Positions 1 to 9,110 are shown, numbered from the stretch's first letter. The stretch is 64,000 nt of DNA from Desertivirga arenae (GCF_017355785.1 NZ_JAFEWE010000008.1:1-64000); one strand, 5' to 3'. Made by a program: numbers and translations. The notes: generated by a model not told the origin, from the letters alone.

Positions 1-63
1 CGTTTTCTTGTAAGACTCTAAATAAAGCCTACCGAACTTCTTACCCTTGATTTCTTTTGACAT
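1..63 (-). CDS. Hypothetical protein, N-terminal fragment (runs off the window)
   Basis: An open frame reads leftward out of the window from an ATG at 63. Only 21 residues are visible, starting MSKEIKGKKFGRLY, basic and without a signal peptide. I do not recognise the family. The 3' end lies outside the window, so nothing can be said about its function. Confidence 0.45.
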   Translation of the reverse strand, partial: MSKEIKGKKFGRLYLESYKKT

Positions 64-234
64 CGTAACTTAAATTTAGTGATTAATACTTGTTCGTAAC
101 GATGTTAAGTTTATACAGGACGAGTCAAGATCCGATCACTTTTCAAGAAAGGCTTCCATGCATCTGCAAGGCTAAGATAAATGAAACACTATTAATCGCT
201 TCGAAAAGATAAGCTTTGTTTAGGTTATATGCAA

Positions 235-268
235 ACAAACCGGCTTCAATTGAATGAAGCCGGTTTGT
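235..268 (-). terminator. Rho-independent terminator after the lipoprotein gene
   Basis: A 14-bp perfect stem (ACAAACCGGCTTCA and its complement) with a 6-nt loop lies 20 bp beyond the stop of the minus-strand lipoprotein gene. It is followed on that strand by TTTGCAT rather than a long T run. The symmetry would let it act in both directions. Confidence 0.75.
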
Positions 269-287
269 TCTTATTGCAAAAGCTTTC

Positions 288-719
288 TTAAAATTTCTTA
301 GTCACCAGTACTGCACCCATGTTGGGCCGGTCAATGGTTGCACGTTCTTCTGCAGTGATAAAAACACGTGTCGGCTTGTAAGGAGTTACGGTGGTTAATT
401 CACCGCTAAGGGCACTTGTGAAAAAGCCCGAAGAACTTCTAAGCTGTCCAATGTTTTTGGTTCTATTATTCTCTGTGTCTATCCAGACTACGTATACATT
501 TCTGGGTGGCTGTAACTTCTCAGGACTTGCCAAATTCGAAATGCTTATAGATATAGCGTAATTTTTATTTTCATCCTTTTTGATCTTCGCATAGCCTTGT
601 GCCGCCGGGACAATGGAGGAAGGATTAAATGTCACCTTTTTTGAACAAGCAGATAATACCAGGGAACAATACAGTATTACCGCCATTAAGGAAGTAAAAG
701 ATAGAGTTTTGTTTTTCAT
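288..719 (-). CDS. Small lipoprotein of unknown function
   Basis: The product is about 143 residues. I chose the internal ATG at 719 because it directly precedes a lipoprotein signal peptide (MKNKTLSFTSLMAVILY, then lipobox LSAC); an upstream in-frame start would put 16 unlikely residues before it. The mature part is a single compact beta-rich domain with VYVVWIDTENN and VFITAEERATIDRPN. Such small lipoproteins are common in Bacteroidota, and I do not know a specific function. It lies downstream of the czc operon on the same strand, separated by about 140 bp, and ends at a strong hairpin. Confidence 0.75.
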   Translation of the reverse strand: MKNKTLSFTSLMAVILYCSLVLSACSKKVTFNPSSIVPAAQGYAKIKKDENKNYAISISISNLASPEKLQPPRNVYVVWIDTENNRTKNIGQLRSSSGFFTSALSGELTTVTPYKPTRVFITAEERATIDRPNMGAVLVTKKF

Positions 720-860
720 AAATTCAATTAAGCGAGATGTAATGTGGTTGGCTGTTATTTTTGCCAACCACTATTTCCTAACGGGAACTCGTGGCTTTGG
801 TTTAAACAAAATCAAAACCATGGGTAGTATGAAAAAGACAACCTGGCTGGCTAGACCTAA

Positions 861-3800
861 TTACGATACCTGATGTTTAAGGTGTGCTGCCTTTTTCTTA
901 TAGGCCCAATACACTACGATCGGGTAGACCAACAGATTGAATAAGGTGTTGGTGATAAGGCCCCCAATCACCACAATGGCGAGAGGTTTTGACGCTTCAG
1001 ATCCAATTCCGGAAGAGAGTGCGGCGGGAAGCAATCCTATTGCGGCCATTAGTGCTGTCATAAGCACTGGCCTCATCCTGCTTGCTACACCATCCTTAAT
1101 CGCATCGGTGAAGTTCCAGTCTGGCCTGTGCTTTAACTCTGCGATATTTGTTTTGAAACGTGTGATCAGGATAACGCCATTTTGAACACATATCCCGAAC
1201 AATGCGATAAAGCCAATACCTGCAGAGATATTAAAGTTGACTCCTGTGATCAGCAAGGCAAGAATACCTCCGATCATAGCAAAGGGAACATTGTTGAGCA
1301 CTAATAGCGAATCTTTTATATTACCAAACAATACGAAAAGGATGAAAAAGATTAACAGCAAGCTTACCGGAACTGCCTGTGAAAGGCGTTGCGTGGCGCG
1401 TTGCTGGTTTTCAAAATCTCCTGCCCATTCGAGTTTGTAATCTTTCGGCAGTTTAATCTGAGCGTTCACCTTTTCCTGGGCTTCGTTGATCACACTACCC
1501 ATATCTCTCCCACGTATGGAGAACTTAATTGCGCCGTATCGCTGGTGCTTATCGCGATAGATCATACTTGGGCCTACGATCTTCTGTATAGTGGCAATTT
1601 CACCCAAAGGCACTTTGGAACCTGAGAGGGTGGGAATGCGCAGCTCCGCAATGGAAGTTTCATCTTTACGGAAATCCTCAGGATAACGGATAACCAGATC
1701 AAACTTACGCTCTCCCTCATAGATCTGCGTAGCAGCTTTTCCTCCAATGGCCATTTCAATCACTGCATTGGCATCGGCGGTACTCACACCGTATAAAGCC
1801 ATTTTCTTCTGATCGAGATTGATCTGGAGTTCCGGCTGGCCGAGGTTCCTTAAGATTCCGAGGTCTTCAATTCCATCAACAGTTTTGAGGATCTTCTCAA
1901 TCTTTTCTTCCTCCTGTTCGATAAAACGGAAATCCTCTCCGAACAGTTTTACTACAATGGAGCCTTTTACGCCTGAGACTGCTTCTTCAACGTTGTCTGA
2001 AATGGGTTGGGAGAAATTGAGGCTTACACCGGGGAATTTGCTTAACTTCTCCTGCATCCTTTGGATGAGTTGTTCTTTGGTTTGTTCACGTTTCCATTCT
2101 TTTTTTGAATAGATGTCTACGTGAAATTCCATGTTGTAAAAGCCTGTCGCATCCGTCCCATCATTAGGACGGCCGGTTTGAGACATCACCTGCCTTACTT
2201 CTTCAAAGCTCAGGAAGATCTTACGCATTTCGCCAGATAGCTTCCTGGTTTCTTCAAGAGAAGTGCTCAGAGGGCCAGTGGCGCGTACATAAATAGAGCC
2301 TTCATCCAGGGTGGGCAAGAATTCCGATCCCAGGAACTTGAAACTGAATAAGCCGGCTACCAATACAATCATGGAGATTCCAAAAGCCCATTTTCTGAAC
2401 TTGAAGCAGACCTCGTACAAGCGAATGGTATATTTGGTGACGAAATCTAAGAACAAGTTATGCTTCTCGCGTACGTTCTTTTTGAGCAGCATGCTTGCCA
2501 TGGCCGGCACCAGCGTGAATGTGAGTAGCAGGGCTCCTAACAAGGCAAAGCTTAAGGTCCAGGCCAGGGGAGAGAACATTTTTCCCTCTACTTTTTCAAA
2601 CGTAAATATGGGCATGAGCCCGGTGATAATGATCAATTTAGCGAAGAATATCCCTTTGCCATTTTCGAGCGAGGCCTTCTTAATGAGCCCAAGCTTGCTG
2701 ATCTTATTAAATTTATCCATCCCCACTTTATGGGCCTTTTCGTCGAGCGCCACAAAAATTCCCTCAACCATCACTACGGCGCCGTCGATAATAATTCCGA
2801 AGTCAATGGCTCCCATAGACAGTAGATTTGCCGACATGCCTTTCAATTTAAGGCAGATGAAAGCGAACAGCAGCGCTAGGGGAATTATGATCGAAACAAT
2901 GAGTGTGGTGCGCCAATCGGCCATGAACAGGAAAACGATCACCGTTACAAAGATTATTCCCTCGAGCATATTACCCATTACGGTGTGGGTAGCGTAGTTT
3001 ACCAGGTCTTCACGGTCGTAAAAAGGCTTGATCTTCACATCGTTGGGAAGTATGTTTTGATTGATATCTGAGATCTTTTCCTTGAGTTTGGCGATCACCT
3101 CGCTCGGATTCTGGCCCTTACGCATTACCACAATACCCTCTACAACGTCAGGATCATGATCGCGCCCCACTTGCCCCAGGCGGGGAAGGGCAGATTCTGT
3201 AACCTCTGCAACGGTTTTTACATACACCGGCGTGCCGTTGAAGTTATCTACCACCACATTTCTTATCTCGTCGATGTTGTTTAATATCCCTATGCCTCTT
3301 ACTACATAGGCTTGGCCACTCTGCACAATTACATCGCCCCCTACATTGATATTACTTTTAGAGACAGCATCGTACAACTCTGTAGCACTGATACCGTACT
3401 GAATAGCTTTTGTTGGATCAACGGTGATCTGGTAAGTTTTTACTTCACCTCCAAAGCTAACAACATCTGCTATTCCGGGAACGGAAAGAAGCTCGCGTTG
3501 AATTACCCAATCCTGTAAGGTCTTCAGTTCGCGAATAGATTTTGTATCGCTGCTTAAGGTGTATCTGAAGATCTCACCTGTTGGACCATAAGGGGGCTGA
3601 ATTTCTGGTTGTACTCCATCGGGCAGGTCAGCCTGCTCTATATGATTATTCACCTGTACCCGCGCGAAGGCATAGTCGGCATCGTCTTCAAAGGTGACTT
3701 TAACGATTGACAAGCCAAAGAGTGACGAAGAGCGGATACTTGTTCGCTTTTCGGTAGGATTCATGGCAATTTCAAGAGGGCGGCTAACAAATTTTTCTAC

Positions 3801-3989
3801 CTCTTCTGCGCTTCGCCCAGGCCATTGGGTGATTATCGTAATATTTGTATTCGTTACATCCGGAAATGCTTCGATCGTGGTATGCTTGAAGCTTAGGTAT
3901 CCGGCGAGTATCAGTATAAAGGTTGCGAAAAAGATGAAGTACTTGTTCTTTAAAGCAAAGCCTATTATGTTCTTAATGAACTTGTTCAT
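861..3989 (-). CDS. czcA: CzcA-type heavy-metal efflux RND pump (inner membrane)
   Basis: The 1042 residues match the usual length of HME-RND pumps, the proton-driven inner-membrane part of a tripartite exporter. There are two halves, each with one transmembrane segment followed by a large periplasmic loop and a membrane bundle. The TM4 signature DFGIIIDGAVVMVE (residues 396-409, with D396, D402 and E409) is the form found in pumps for divalent Zn/Co/Cd/Ni; copper/silver pumps of the CusA type have a different motif. The gene is last in the minus-strand operon czcC-czcB-czcA, 18 bp after czcB. The exact metal is inference. Confidence in the family is very high. Confidence 0.96.
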   Translation of the reverse strand: MNKFIKNIIGFALKNKYFIFFATFILILAGYLSFKHTTIEAFPDVTNTNITIITQWPGRSAEEVEKFVSRPLEIAMNPTEKRTSIRSSSLFGLSIVKVTFEDDADYAFARVQVNNHIEQADLPDGVQPEIQPPYGPTGEIFRYTLSSDTKSIRELKTLQDWVIQRELLSVPGIADVVSFGGEVKTYQITVDPTKAIQYGISATELYDAVSKSNINVGGDVIVQSGQAYVVRGIGILNNIDEIRNVVVDNFNGTPVYVKTVAEVTESALPRLGQVGRDHDPDVVEGIVVMRKGQNPSEVIAKLKEKISDINQNILPNDVKIKPFYDREDLVNYATHTVMGNMLEGIIFVTVIVFLFMADWRTTLIVSIIIPLALLFAFICLKLKGMSANLLSMGAIDFGIIIDGAVVMVEGIFVALDEKAHKVGMDKFNKISKLGLIKKASLENGKGIFFAKLIIITGLMPIFTFEKVEGKMFSPLAWTLSFALLGALLLTFTLVPAMASMLLKKNVREKHNLFLDFVTKYTIRLYEVCFKFRKWAFGISMIVLVAGLFSFKFLGSEFLPTLDEGSIYVRATGPLSTSLEETRKLSGEMRKIFLSFEEVRQVMSQTGRPNDGTDATGFYNMEFHVDIYSKKEWKREQTKEQLIQRMQEKLSKFPGVSLNFSQPISDNVEEAVSGVKGSIVVKLFGEDFRFIEQEEEKIEKILKTVDGIEDLGILRNLGQPELQINLDQKKMALYGVSTADANAVIEMAIGGKAATQIYEGERKFDLVIRYPEDFRKDETSIAELRIPTLSGSKVPLGEIATIQKIVGPSMIYRDKHQRYGAIKFSIRGRDMGSVINEAQEKVNAQIKLPKDYKLEWAGDFENQQRATQRLSQAVPVSLLLIFFILFVLFGNIKDSLLVLNNVPFAMIGGILALLITGVNFNISAGIGFIALFGICVQNGVILITRFKTNIAELKHRPDWNFTDAIKDGVASRMRPVLMTALMAAIGLLPAALSSGIGSEASKPLAIVVIGGLITNTLFNLLVYPIVVYWAYKKKAAHLKHQVS

Positions 3990-4007
3990 CAGCTATAGAT
4001 TAGAAAT

Positions 4008-5105
4008 TTACTGGTTTTTCAAGCTTTCGTACAGAAAAACTTGCTTAGAGGCTATTATCCGGTCTCCAGCGTTGAGACCCTTACTTATATAAACGTTATC
4101 ACCGCTACGGCGGCCTATTTCAATCTCCTGGATCCTTACTTTTCTAGCCTGGTTGACCACCAGGACGTAGTATTTGTTCTCATCGAAAATAACACCCCTC
4201 GATTTTACCCATGGCAGCTGGGAGTCTGCTTTTCCCCGCACCTTTACAGTAGCCATCATGCCTGGTTTTAGAAGGAAGTCGGGATTGGAAATGCTAACTC
4301 TTGCGTTAACCACTTTGCTGTCGTTATCCAACAAGTTGTCGATCTTATCTATTTTACCTTTGAAAACCCGTTGGGGATAGCTCAACAAAGAAAGATTTAC
4401 CTCGTCTCCCTGGGAGATCCTGGCAATGTCTGATTCGTAGACATTGATCATGGCCCAAACATTAGACAGATCGGCTATGGCGAAAAGGCCCATATCATTA
4501 TCCGGCCTAACCTGCATATTAGGAGTCACATTTTTCTCAATTACAAAACCCGATATAGGCGACGAGAGCTGATATTTTCCACTGTGGTTACCACCGTTCA
4601 ACTTCATTACTGCGGAAGCGCGTTTGTATTCAGCCCTTTTGATAGCAAGGTCATTCTTCGCTTCTTCAAGTTCCCGGGCCGAAGAAAGCTCGCTTTTATA
4701 TAATTCTTCAGTTTGGCGTACGGCCCTTTCTGCATTTCTAAGTTCGGCAGCTGCACTGATCATTTCTTTATCAAAGCCTGCCATTTCTCCGCTACCCATC
4801 ACTGCAAGTACTTGTCCGGCTTTTACACGGTCGCCAAGCCTTACCGGTACAGCGCGCACTGTGCCACCCACCATCGGAAAAACTTTTGCCTGCCGGTCTT
4901 CATTAGCGGCTATCCTTGCTGAAAAATTTAATTCTGCTGTAGTATTTGCATCCTGAACCGTGTCAACCAGCAGCTTATTTAGCAGAGAGTCGGTAACTAC
5001 AAATTTTTCTTCTACAGGGATATCTTTTTGATCCGTACATGCCTGAAGTAGCAGAAAAAGCGCTGCTGATCCAAATATGAGACGTCTTTTAAGTGTGGTA
5101 TGCAT
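4008..5105 (-). CDS. czcB: Efflux RND periplasmic adaptor lipoprotein (CzcB/HlyD family)
   Basis: A 365-residue membrane-fusion protein that should bridge CzcA and the outer-membrane channel. The signal peptide ends in lipobox LLLQAC (Cys23), so it is a lipid-anchored adaptor. A split barrel-sandwich (lipoyl-like) domain appears as VFPMVGGTVRAVPVRLGDRV near residues 75-95 and SSPISGFVIEKNVTPN near 180. A coiled-coil hairpin (AAELRNAERAVRQTEELYK) lies between the halves and a beta-barrel domain follows. There is no His-rich metal-binding extension. It is separated from czcC by 6 bp and from czcA by 18 bp, which implies one transcript. Confidence 0.94.
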   Translation of the reverse strand: MHTTLKRRLIFGSAALFLLLQACTDQKDIPVEEKFVVTDSLLNKLLVDTVQDANTTAELNFSARIAANEDRQAKVFPMVGGTVRAVPVRLGDRVKAGQVLAVMGSGEMAGFDKEMISAAAELRNAERAVRQTEELYKSELSSARELEEAKNDLAIKRAEYKRASAVMKLNGGNHSGKYQLSSPISGFVIEKNVTPNMQVRPDNDMGLFAIADLSNVWAMINVYESDIARISQGDEVNLSLLSYPQRVFKGKIDKIDNLLDNDSKVVNARVSISNPDFLLKPGMMATVKVRGKADSQLPWVKSRGVIFDENKYYVLVVNQARKVRIQEIEIGRRSGDNVYISKGLNAGDRIIASKQVFLYESLKNQ

Positions 5106-5111
5106 GTTTAT

Positions 5112-6380
5112 TTATTTAAAAAGGTTACTTCCTGTTACATAATTCAATTGTTCCCGCGCATTGAGACGCTCGTATTTCAGATTATTCAATTGCAATACGT
5201 TGTCTTTATAGGCCTCATAGAAGTTGAGGAATTCTATGAGACTGATATTTCTGCTGCTGAAGTGTCGGGAAACCTGTTCCATCAGCGTTTGAAAGTTTTC
5301 TCCAAAGTCTTTATCGATTTCCTGGTAGGTCTTTTCCGTCCTGCGGGCAGTTTGATAGCTGTTAAATATTTCGGTTTGTAACTGCAGCTCGGTCTGGGCG
5401 AGGGCATTGTTTCCCGCTTCAACCGCAATCCTGGCCTTTTTAATTTCGCCCTGATTACGGTTAAACAGCGGAATGGGAACAGTTATCCCGATACCGGTGT
5501 AGTGATCGGGATAACTACCCTTCAAGTCATAACTGAAGGATAATGATATATCTGGTATTGCATTCGCCTTCTCGAGGATTAAATTCTTTTCCGCATAAGC
5601 GATCTGGGTCTTTGCAAGGAGCAGGTCGGCCCGGTTCGCCCTCGCAGAATCTAATAATGCCGCATATTTCAGATCCTCAGGCTTGTAAGCATCCACTTGA
5701 TCCTGGGGGAGACTTAAACTAAGTACAGCCGAAGGGGCAGCATTAATAAGCATTTTAAGCTCTGCCTGCAGGTCCTCCTGTTCATTAAGCAGGGATGTGT
5801 ACTCGGATTTGAGGCCATACAAGAGGGATTTAATTCGTATGACCTCTTTTTGTGCAATATTGCCTTGCCCGAGCTGTAGCTCAGAGGCACGTAATAATTG
5901 TTCCAGTGCCTTAACTTGTACCTGGTACAAGTTAGCAGACTGCTGGTGATAGTAGGCCTTGTAAAAAGTGCTTCGCAGTTCAAATCGCAGATTTCGCATC
6001 AGATCGAAGTAGCCGTAGGAGGAGAGTTTTACTCCTTCCCGGGCCAACTCGATGTTCTTACTACGTTTTCTGGCCAGGCGTATTAACTGGGATACGGAGG
6101 TATTGTATTGGCCGGTAACATACGAGGTTTCCAGGAACTTCCTGGTTTCGTGGTTGTAGAACAAGTTCTCGTGACTTATCTCGGGATTATCGAATAGTTT
6201 GGCAGTGATCACCTCGGCTTTTGCCTGGTCTATCTCAAATTGCCCTGCAATAAGACGGTGGTTTCCTGCTATAAACAGTTGTTCAGCCTGCCGTAAGTTC
6301 AGTTTTAACGTGTCCTGGGCCCTTGCGTTCAACACTAAGGCCATGGATACGAAACTAAATAGGATCCAGTATTTTTTCAT
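5112..6380 (-). CDS. czcC: TolC-family outer-membrane channel of the metal exporter (CzcC)
   Basis: A 422-residue outer-membrane efflux protein. The signal peptide ends in NARAQ, and two repeated helical halves typical of the OEP fold follow, with long coiled coils and short strands (for example SVSQLIRLARKRSKNIELAR and GIGITVPIPLFNRNQGEIKK, the latter typical of the second repeat). I prefer the ATG at 6380 to a GTG one codon earlier. It is the first gene of the czcCBA transcript. A cluster of four 11-bp-spaced boxes and a -7 box lie directly upstream, so expression is probably controlled by the adjacent OmpR-type regulator (inference). Confidence 0.93.
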   Translation of the reverse strand: MKKYWILFSFVSMALVLNARAQDTLKLNLRQAEQLFIAGNHRLIAGQFEIDQAKAEVITAKLFDNPEISHENLFYNHETRKFLETSYVTGQYNTSVSQLIRLARKRSKNIELAREGVKLSSYGYFDLMRNLRFELRSTFYKAYYHQQSANLYQVQVKALEQLLRASELQLGQGNIAQKEVIRIKSLLYGLKSEYTSLLNEQEDLQAELKMLINAAPSAVLSLSLPQDQVDAYKPEDLKYAALLDSARANRADLLLAKTQIAYAEKNLILEKANAIPDISLSFSYDLKGSYPDHYTGIGITVPIPLFNRNQGEIKKARIAVEAGNNALAQTELQLQTEIFNSYQTARRTEKTYQEIDKDFGENFQTLMEQVSRHFSSRNISLIEFLNFYEAYKDNVLQLNNLKYERLNAREQLNYVTGSNLFK

Positions 6381-6385
6381 CACGC

Positions 6386-6442
6386 CAAAACTATTGGCGC
6401 GGAATTAAAGGCGAATTAAAGCGAAATTAAAACGGGATTAAA
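6386..6442 (-). promoter_or_regulatory. czcCBA promoter with four phased direct repeats
   Basis: The plus-strand hexamer ATTAAA begins at 6404, 6415, 6426 and 6437, an exact 11-bp period, so all four boxes face the same side of the helix. On the minus strand this gives four tandem TTTAAT boxes upstream of TAGTTTTG (6393-6386), which fits the Bacteroidota -7 box TAnnTTTG. The -7 box ends 5 nt before the czcC ATG. Tandem repeats of this spacing are typical for OmpR-family regulators. The assignment to the neighbouring regulator is inference. Confidence 0.7.
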
Positions 6443-6446
6443 AGGT

Positions 6447-7823
6447 TTATGATGATAGCTTAGGGAGCGATATATAGAATGTGCAGCCTTTTTTTGAACG
6501 GGTATCTAACTGAATATCACCTCCGAATAGTGTAATTATCTTATAGGTCATGTATAAACCCATCCCGCTGCCTTTGTGCTTATCATTCATGGATGAGCTA
6601 AAAAATGGCTTGAATATCTTTGGGCGAATTTCTTCTGGTATCCCAATTCCCTGATCCTTTATCTCGATGTAGATCTTGTCCTGGCCAACCACCAGCGTAC
6701 AGTTCACGTCCTGGTAATCTGAAAATTTAAAGGCATTTGCAATCATATTGCCAATAGCGATCATCAGCAGGGTGGCATTGGCAAGTACCAATAGTTCGTC
6801 CTGCTGATCAGGTAACTCAGGCATTTCTATAAGTAAGCGCCCATTAGGATTGCCGGTTAACTTTCTCGTTCTTTCTTCACTTAGATCCCATAGCAATTCG
6901 TCTATGCGGACCGGTTGCAATTTATAGGATCCAAACTCAAGGTCAGCTTGCGCAAGGTTTACCAGTCCGTTAATTACAGCTTCCATTTTACTTGCATCTT
7001 CCAGGACCTGAGCTAATGCTTTGCGGTAATCCTCGCTTTGTCGTTCCTTCGACAAACTAATTTCCGTTCCAATCATAATACTAGTTACAGGAGTGCGTAA
7101 CTCATGGGACGCATTGGCAACGAAAGTCCGCTGAAGTACAAAGGCTTGTTCAAGATGTTCCATCAGTTGATTAAAGCTTTGAGCCAGTATGGTAATTTCG
7201 TCCCTGTTATTACCCTCCTTAACCCGAAGGTGCAGATTTCTGGAGGTGATCTGCTGGACCTCTGAAATAAACTGATTGAGTGGTGATAGTATTCTTCTGG
7301 CTATCCAGCGCCCTGACAGCAGTAAACCAATAAAGATAATTACAAAAGTAATTAGCATAATATTCCTCAGTTTTTCAACACGATAAAGAGTGCTTTTATC
7401 GATTGCCGACACGAGAATAACGAAATCGCCCTGATTGTCTTTGTAAAGGATGCCTACGGTTTGACGCTGGCCATCGTTGTATTGCAACCTACCTTCTTTT
7501 CTAACCCGGTTAATGGTTTCACTACTCCAATATTGCCCCTCGTCGCCTATAAAAGTTGCGTTGTTCCGTGAATTGTAGATCCTGATCACCTCGCTGTTAA
7601 GCTTTTCCAGGTAGCGGTTACGTATTTTATCAAGCGAGCGGCTGGATAGTTCATCCGCTTCCAGATAAAGCTTTGCGGTTACCATGGTACGGTCGGTAAG
7701 TCGTGCAAAGAAGTCGGCCTCCATAAACTTTAGAAATATGAAGTACACGGCAGTTAACATCAGGGTTAGTACCAGGGAGGTAGACAGTGTGAAGTATATT
7801 GCAAGGCGGTCTTTTATCTTCAT
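6447..7823 (-). CDS. Membrane sensor histidine kinase (HAMP, HisKA, HATPase_c) for metal efflux
   Basis: The 458 residues form a classical sensor kinase. TM1 is at about 10-33, a small periplasmic domain spans 35-150, TM2 is at about 154-171, and HAMP is at about 172-225. The phosphoacceptor is H240 in NASHELRTP. The ATP-binding domain has an N box (IAIGNMIANAFKFS), a G1 box (IKDQGIGIPEE) and a G2 box (GSGMGLYM). Its start lies 4 bp after the response-regulator stop, so the two are co-transcribed. By position it should sense periplasmic metal, as CusS/CzcS do. The ligand cannot be read from sequence. No residue key to phosphorylation is missing. Confidence 0.94.
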   Translation of the reverse strand: MKIKDRLAIYFTLSTSLVLTLMLTAVYFIFLKFMEADFFARLTDRTMVTAKLYLEADELSSRSLDKIRNRYLEKLNSEVIRIYNSRNNATFIGDEGQYWSSETINRVRKEGRLQYNDGQRQTVGILYKDNQGDFVILVSAIDKSTLYRVEKLRNIMLITFVIIFIGLLLSGRWIARRILSPLNQFISEVQQITSRNLHLRVKEGNNRDEITILAQSFNQLMEHLEQAFVLQRTFVANASHELRTPVTSIMIGTEISLSKERQSEDYRKALAQVLEDASKMEAVINGLVNLAQADLEFGSYKLQPVRIDELLWDLSEERTRKLTGNPNGRLLIEMPELPDQQDELLVLANATLLMIAIGNMIANAFKFSDYQDVNCTLVVGQDKIYIEIKDQGIGIPEEIRPKIFKPFFSSSMNDKHKGSGMGLYMTYKIITLFGGDIQLDTRSKKGCTFYISLPKLSS

Positions 7824-7827
7824 CCTA

Positions 7828-8511
7828 TTATTTCAAAATATACCCCATATTGATTTTAGTGTGGATGAGTTTCCGATCGAAACCTTTTTCAATTTTATTC
7901 CTCAGGAAGTTGACATAAACATCAATTACATTGGTGCCAGTATCAAAATTAATATCCCAGGCTTGTTCAGCAATGTACTGCCGTGTGAGCAGTCGTTTGG
8001 GATTACGTAAGAAGAGTTCGAGCAAGGAAAGTTCTCTTGCTGTAAGGGAAATTGCTTTTCCCGCCCGTTGTACTTCTTTGCTTTCTGTGTTAAGGCTTAA
8101 GTCCTCATAGCGGAGGATGTTCAATTCCTGGCCGGGCAATTGCTCTAAACCTGATCTCCTGAGAAGAGCCTGTATCCTCACCAGCAATTCTTTGAAGTGA
8201 AATGGTTTGACAAGGTAGTCGTCTGCCCCAGAGTCAAATCCGGTTATCTTATCGTCAAGTGTGCCAAGGGCGGTGAGCAGGAGTATTGGAAGAGAGGGTT
8301 TCTGAGCACGAACAGCAGAACAGACTTCCAGTCCGCTTTTGCCGGGCATTAATACATCGAGAATGACCAGATCAAAATCATTAGCAAGGAAAATTGCCAG
8401 GGCACTATCTCCATCCGGAACAGAAACAACTTTATACTGGTGTTCTTCTAAACCGAATTTAATGAGCTGAGCTATCTGCGGGTCGTCTTCCGCAATTCCG
8501 ATAGTAAACAT
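7828..8511 (-). CDS. OmpR/PhoB-family response regulator of the czc locus
   Basis: A 227-residue two-domain regulator. The receiver has the acidic pair E8-D9-D10, the phosphoacceptor D52 in LVILDVLMPGKSG, and the conserved Lys in LVKPFHFKELL. The C-terminal winged helix (about 130-225) contains LTARELSLLELFLRNPKRLL and TNVIDVYVNFLRNKIEKGF, typical of the trans_reg_C fold. It is the first gene of the regulator-kinase pair, 4 bp before the kinase. Its likely targets are the four phased boxes before czcC. It has no exceptional features. Confidence 0.95.
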   Translation of the reverse strand: MFTIGIAEDDPQIAQLIKFGLEEHQYKVVSVPDGDSALAIFLANDFDLVILDVLMPGKSGLEVCSAVRAQKPSLPILLLTALGTLDDKITGFDSGADDYLVKPFHFKELLVRIQALLRRSGLEQLPGQELNILRYEDLSLNTESKEVQRAGKAISLTARELSLLELFLRNPKRLLTRQYIAEQAWDINFDTGTNVIDVYVNFLRNKIEKGFDRKLIHTKINMGYILK

Positions 8512-8514
8512 TCA

Positions 8515-8522
8515 CAAAGATA
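8515..8522 (-). promoter_or_regulatory. Candidate -7 box of the czc response regulator gene
   Basis: On the minus strand TATCTTTG fits TAnnTTTG and ends only 3 nt before the ATG. If used, the transcript would start at or very near the start codon. No clear -33 element was seen. Confidence 0.45.
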
Positions 8523-8689
8523 ATAGGAAGGGAAAACTGAAGCGGTAAAAAAAGCAGGATAATTGATTCCTGAAGAGCTAATGGATCTCACTTTAATTAT
8601 TCGAAGCCGGAAACTCGTGTTTTATTGCTTATTCTGTATGCCCCCGATGAATAGATAGGAGTTTGTTTAAAAGGGCTGGAATGCCTTGT

Positions 8690-8726
8690 AAATAAAAAAT
8701 CCGTAGAGTACTAGCTAGCTCTACGG
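8690..8726 (-). terminator. Rho-independent terminator of the KGPxYKN protein gene
   Basis: CCGTAGAG and CTCTACGG form an 8-bp stem (8701-8708 with 8719-8726). On the minus strand it is followed by ATTTTTTATT. It lies 40 bp past the stop of the gene at 8766-9089. Confidence 0.8.
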
Positions 8727-8765
8727 AAGTATGTGTTTGAACAATCTCGGTTAAAAAAGGAGTCC

Positions 8766-9089
8766 TTAATTTGGCCGTCCGGTATGATGATTGAAGTTTT
8801 TGTATGCAGGACCTTTTAATTTCTGCTGCTCGTTATTTCCAGTGGTCACTAAAGTTTGTTCCCCTTTGGAAACATCTCTTCCTGCCTGACGATTCTTGTA
8901 TTCAGGTCCTTGAACTGTTTCTACAGTGGTTGCTGAAGTTACTTTTGTTGGCGCAACTTTATGCATCCAGTGCTTATAGTTTTTATATTCAGGACCTTTA
9001 AGATCACTTTGTTTTACTTCGCTTTTTTGTTGTGCCATTGCACCAAATGAAACGACAAACAACCCTAAAATTACTATCGCTTTTTTCAT
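8766..9089 (-). CDS. Small secreted protein with three KGPxYKN repeats
   Basis: The product is 107 residues. I chose the ATG at 9089 because it begins a clean signal peptide (MKKAIVILGLFVVSFGAMAQ); an in-frame TTG 24 bp upstream is less likely. The mature chain is hydrophilic and contains three copies of a short motif: LKGPEYKN (30-37), VQGPEYKN (59-66) and LKGPAYKN (91-98), the outer two followed within a few residues by His. I know of no function. It probably lies in the periplasm or is exported. It has its own -7 box and terminator, so it is monocistronic, between the metal-efflux regulator and a second two-component pair. Confidence 0.75.
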   Translation of the reverse strand: MKKAIVILGLFVVSFGAMAQQKSEVKQSDLKGPEYKNYKHWMHKVAPTKVTSATTVETVQGPEYKNRQAGRDVSKGEQTLVTTGNNEQQKLKGPAYKNFNHHTGRPN

Positions 9090-9110
9090 GAAGTTTCTTA
9101 TTTGTTTCTT

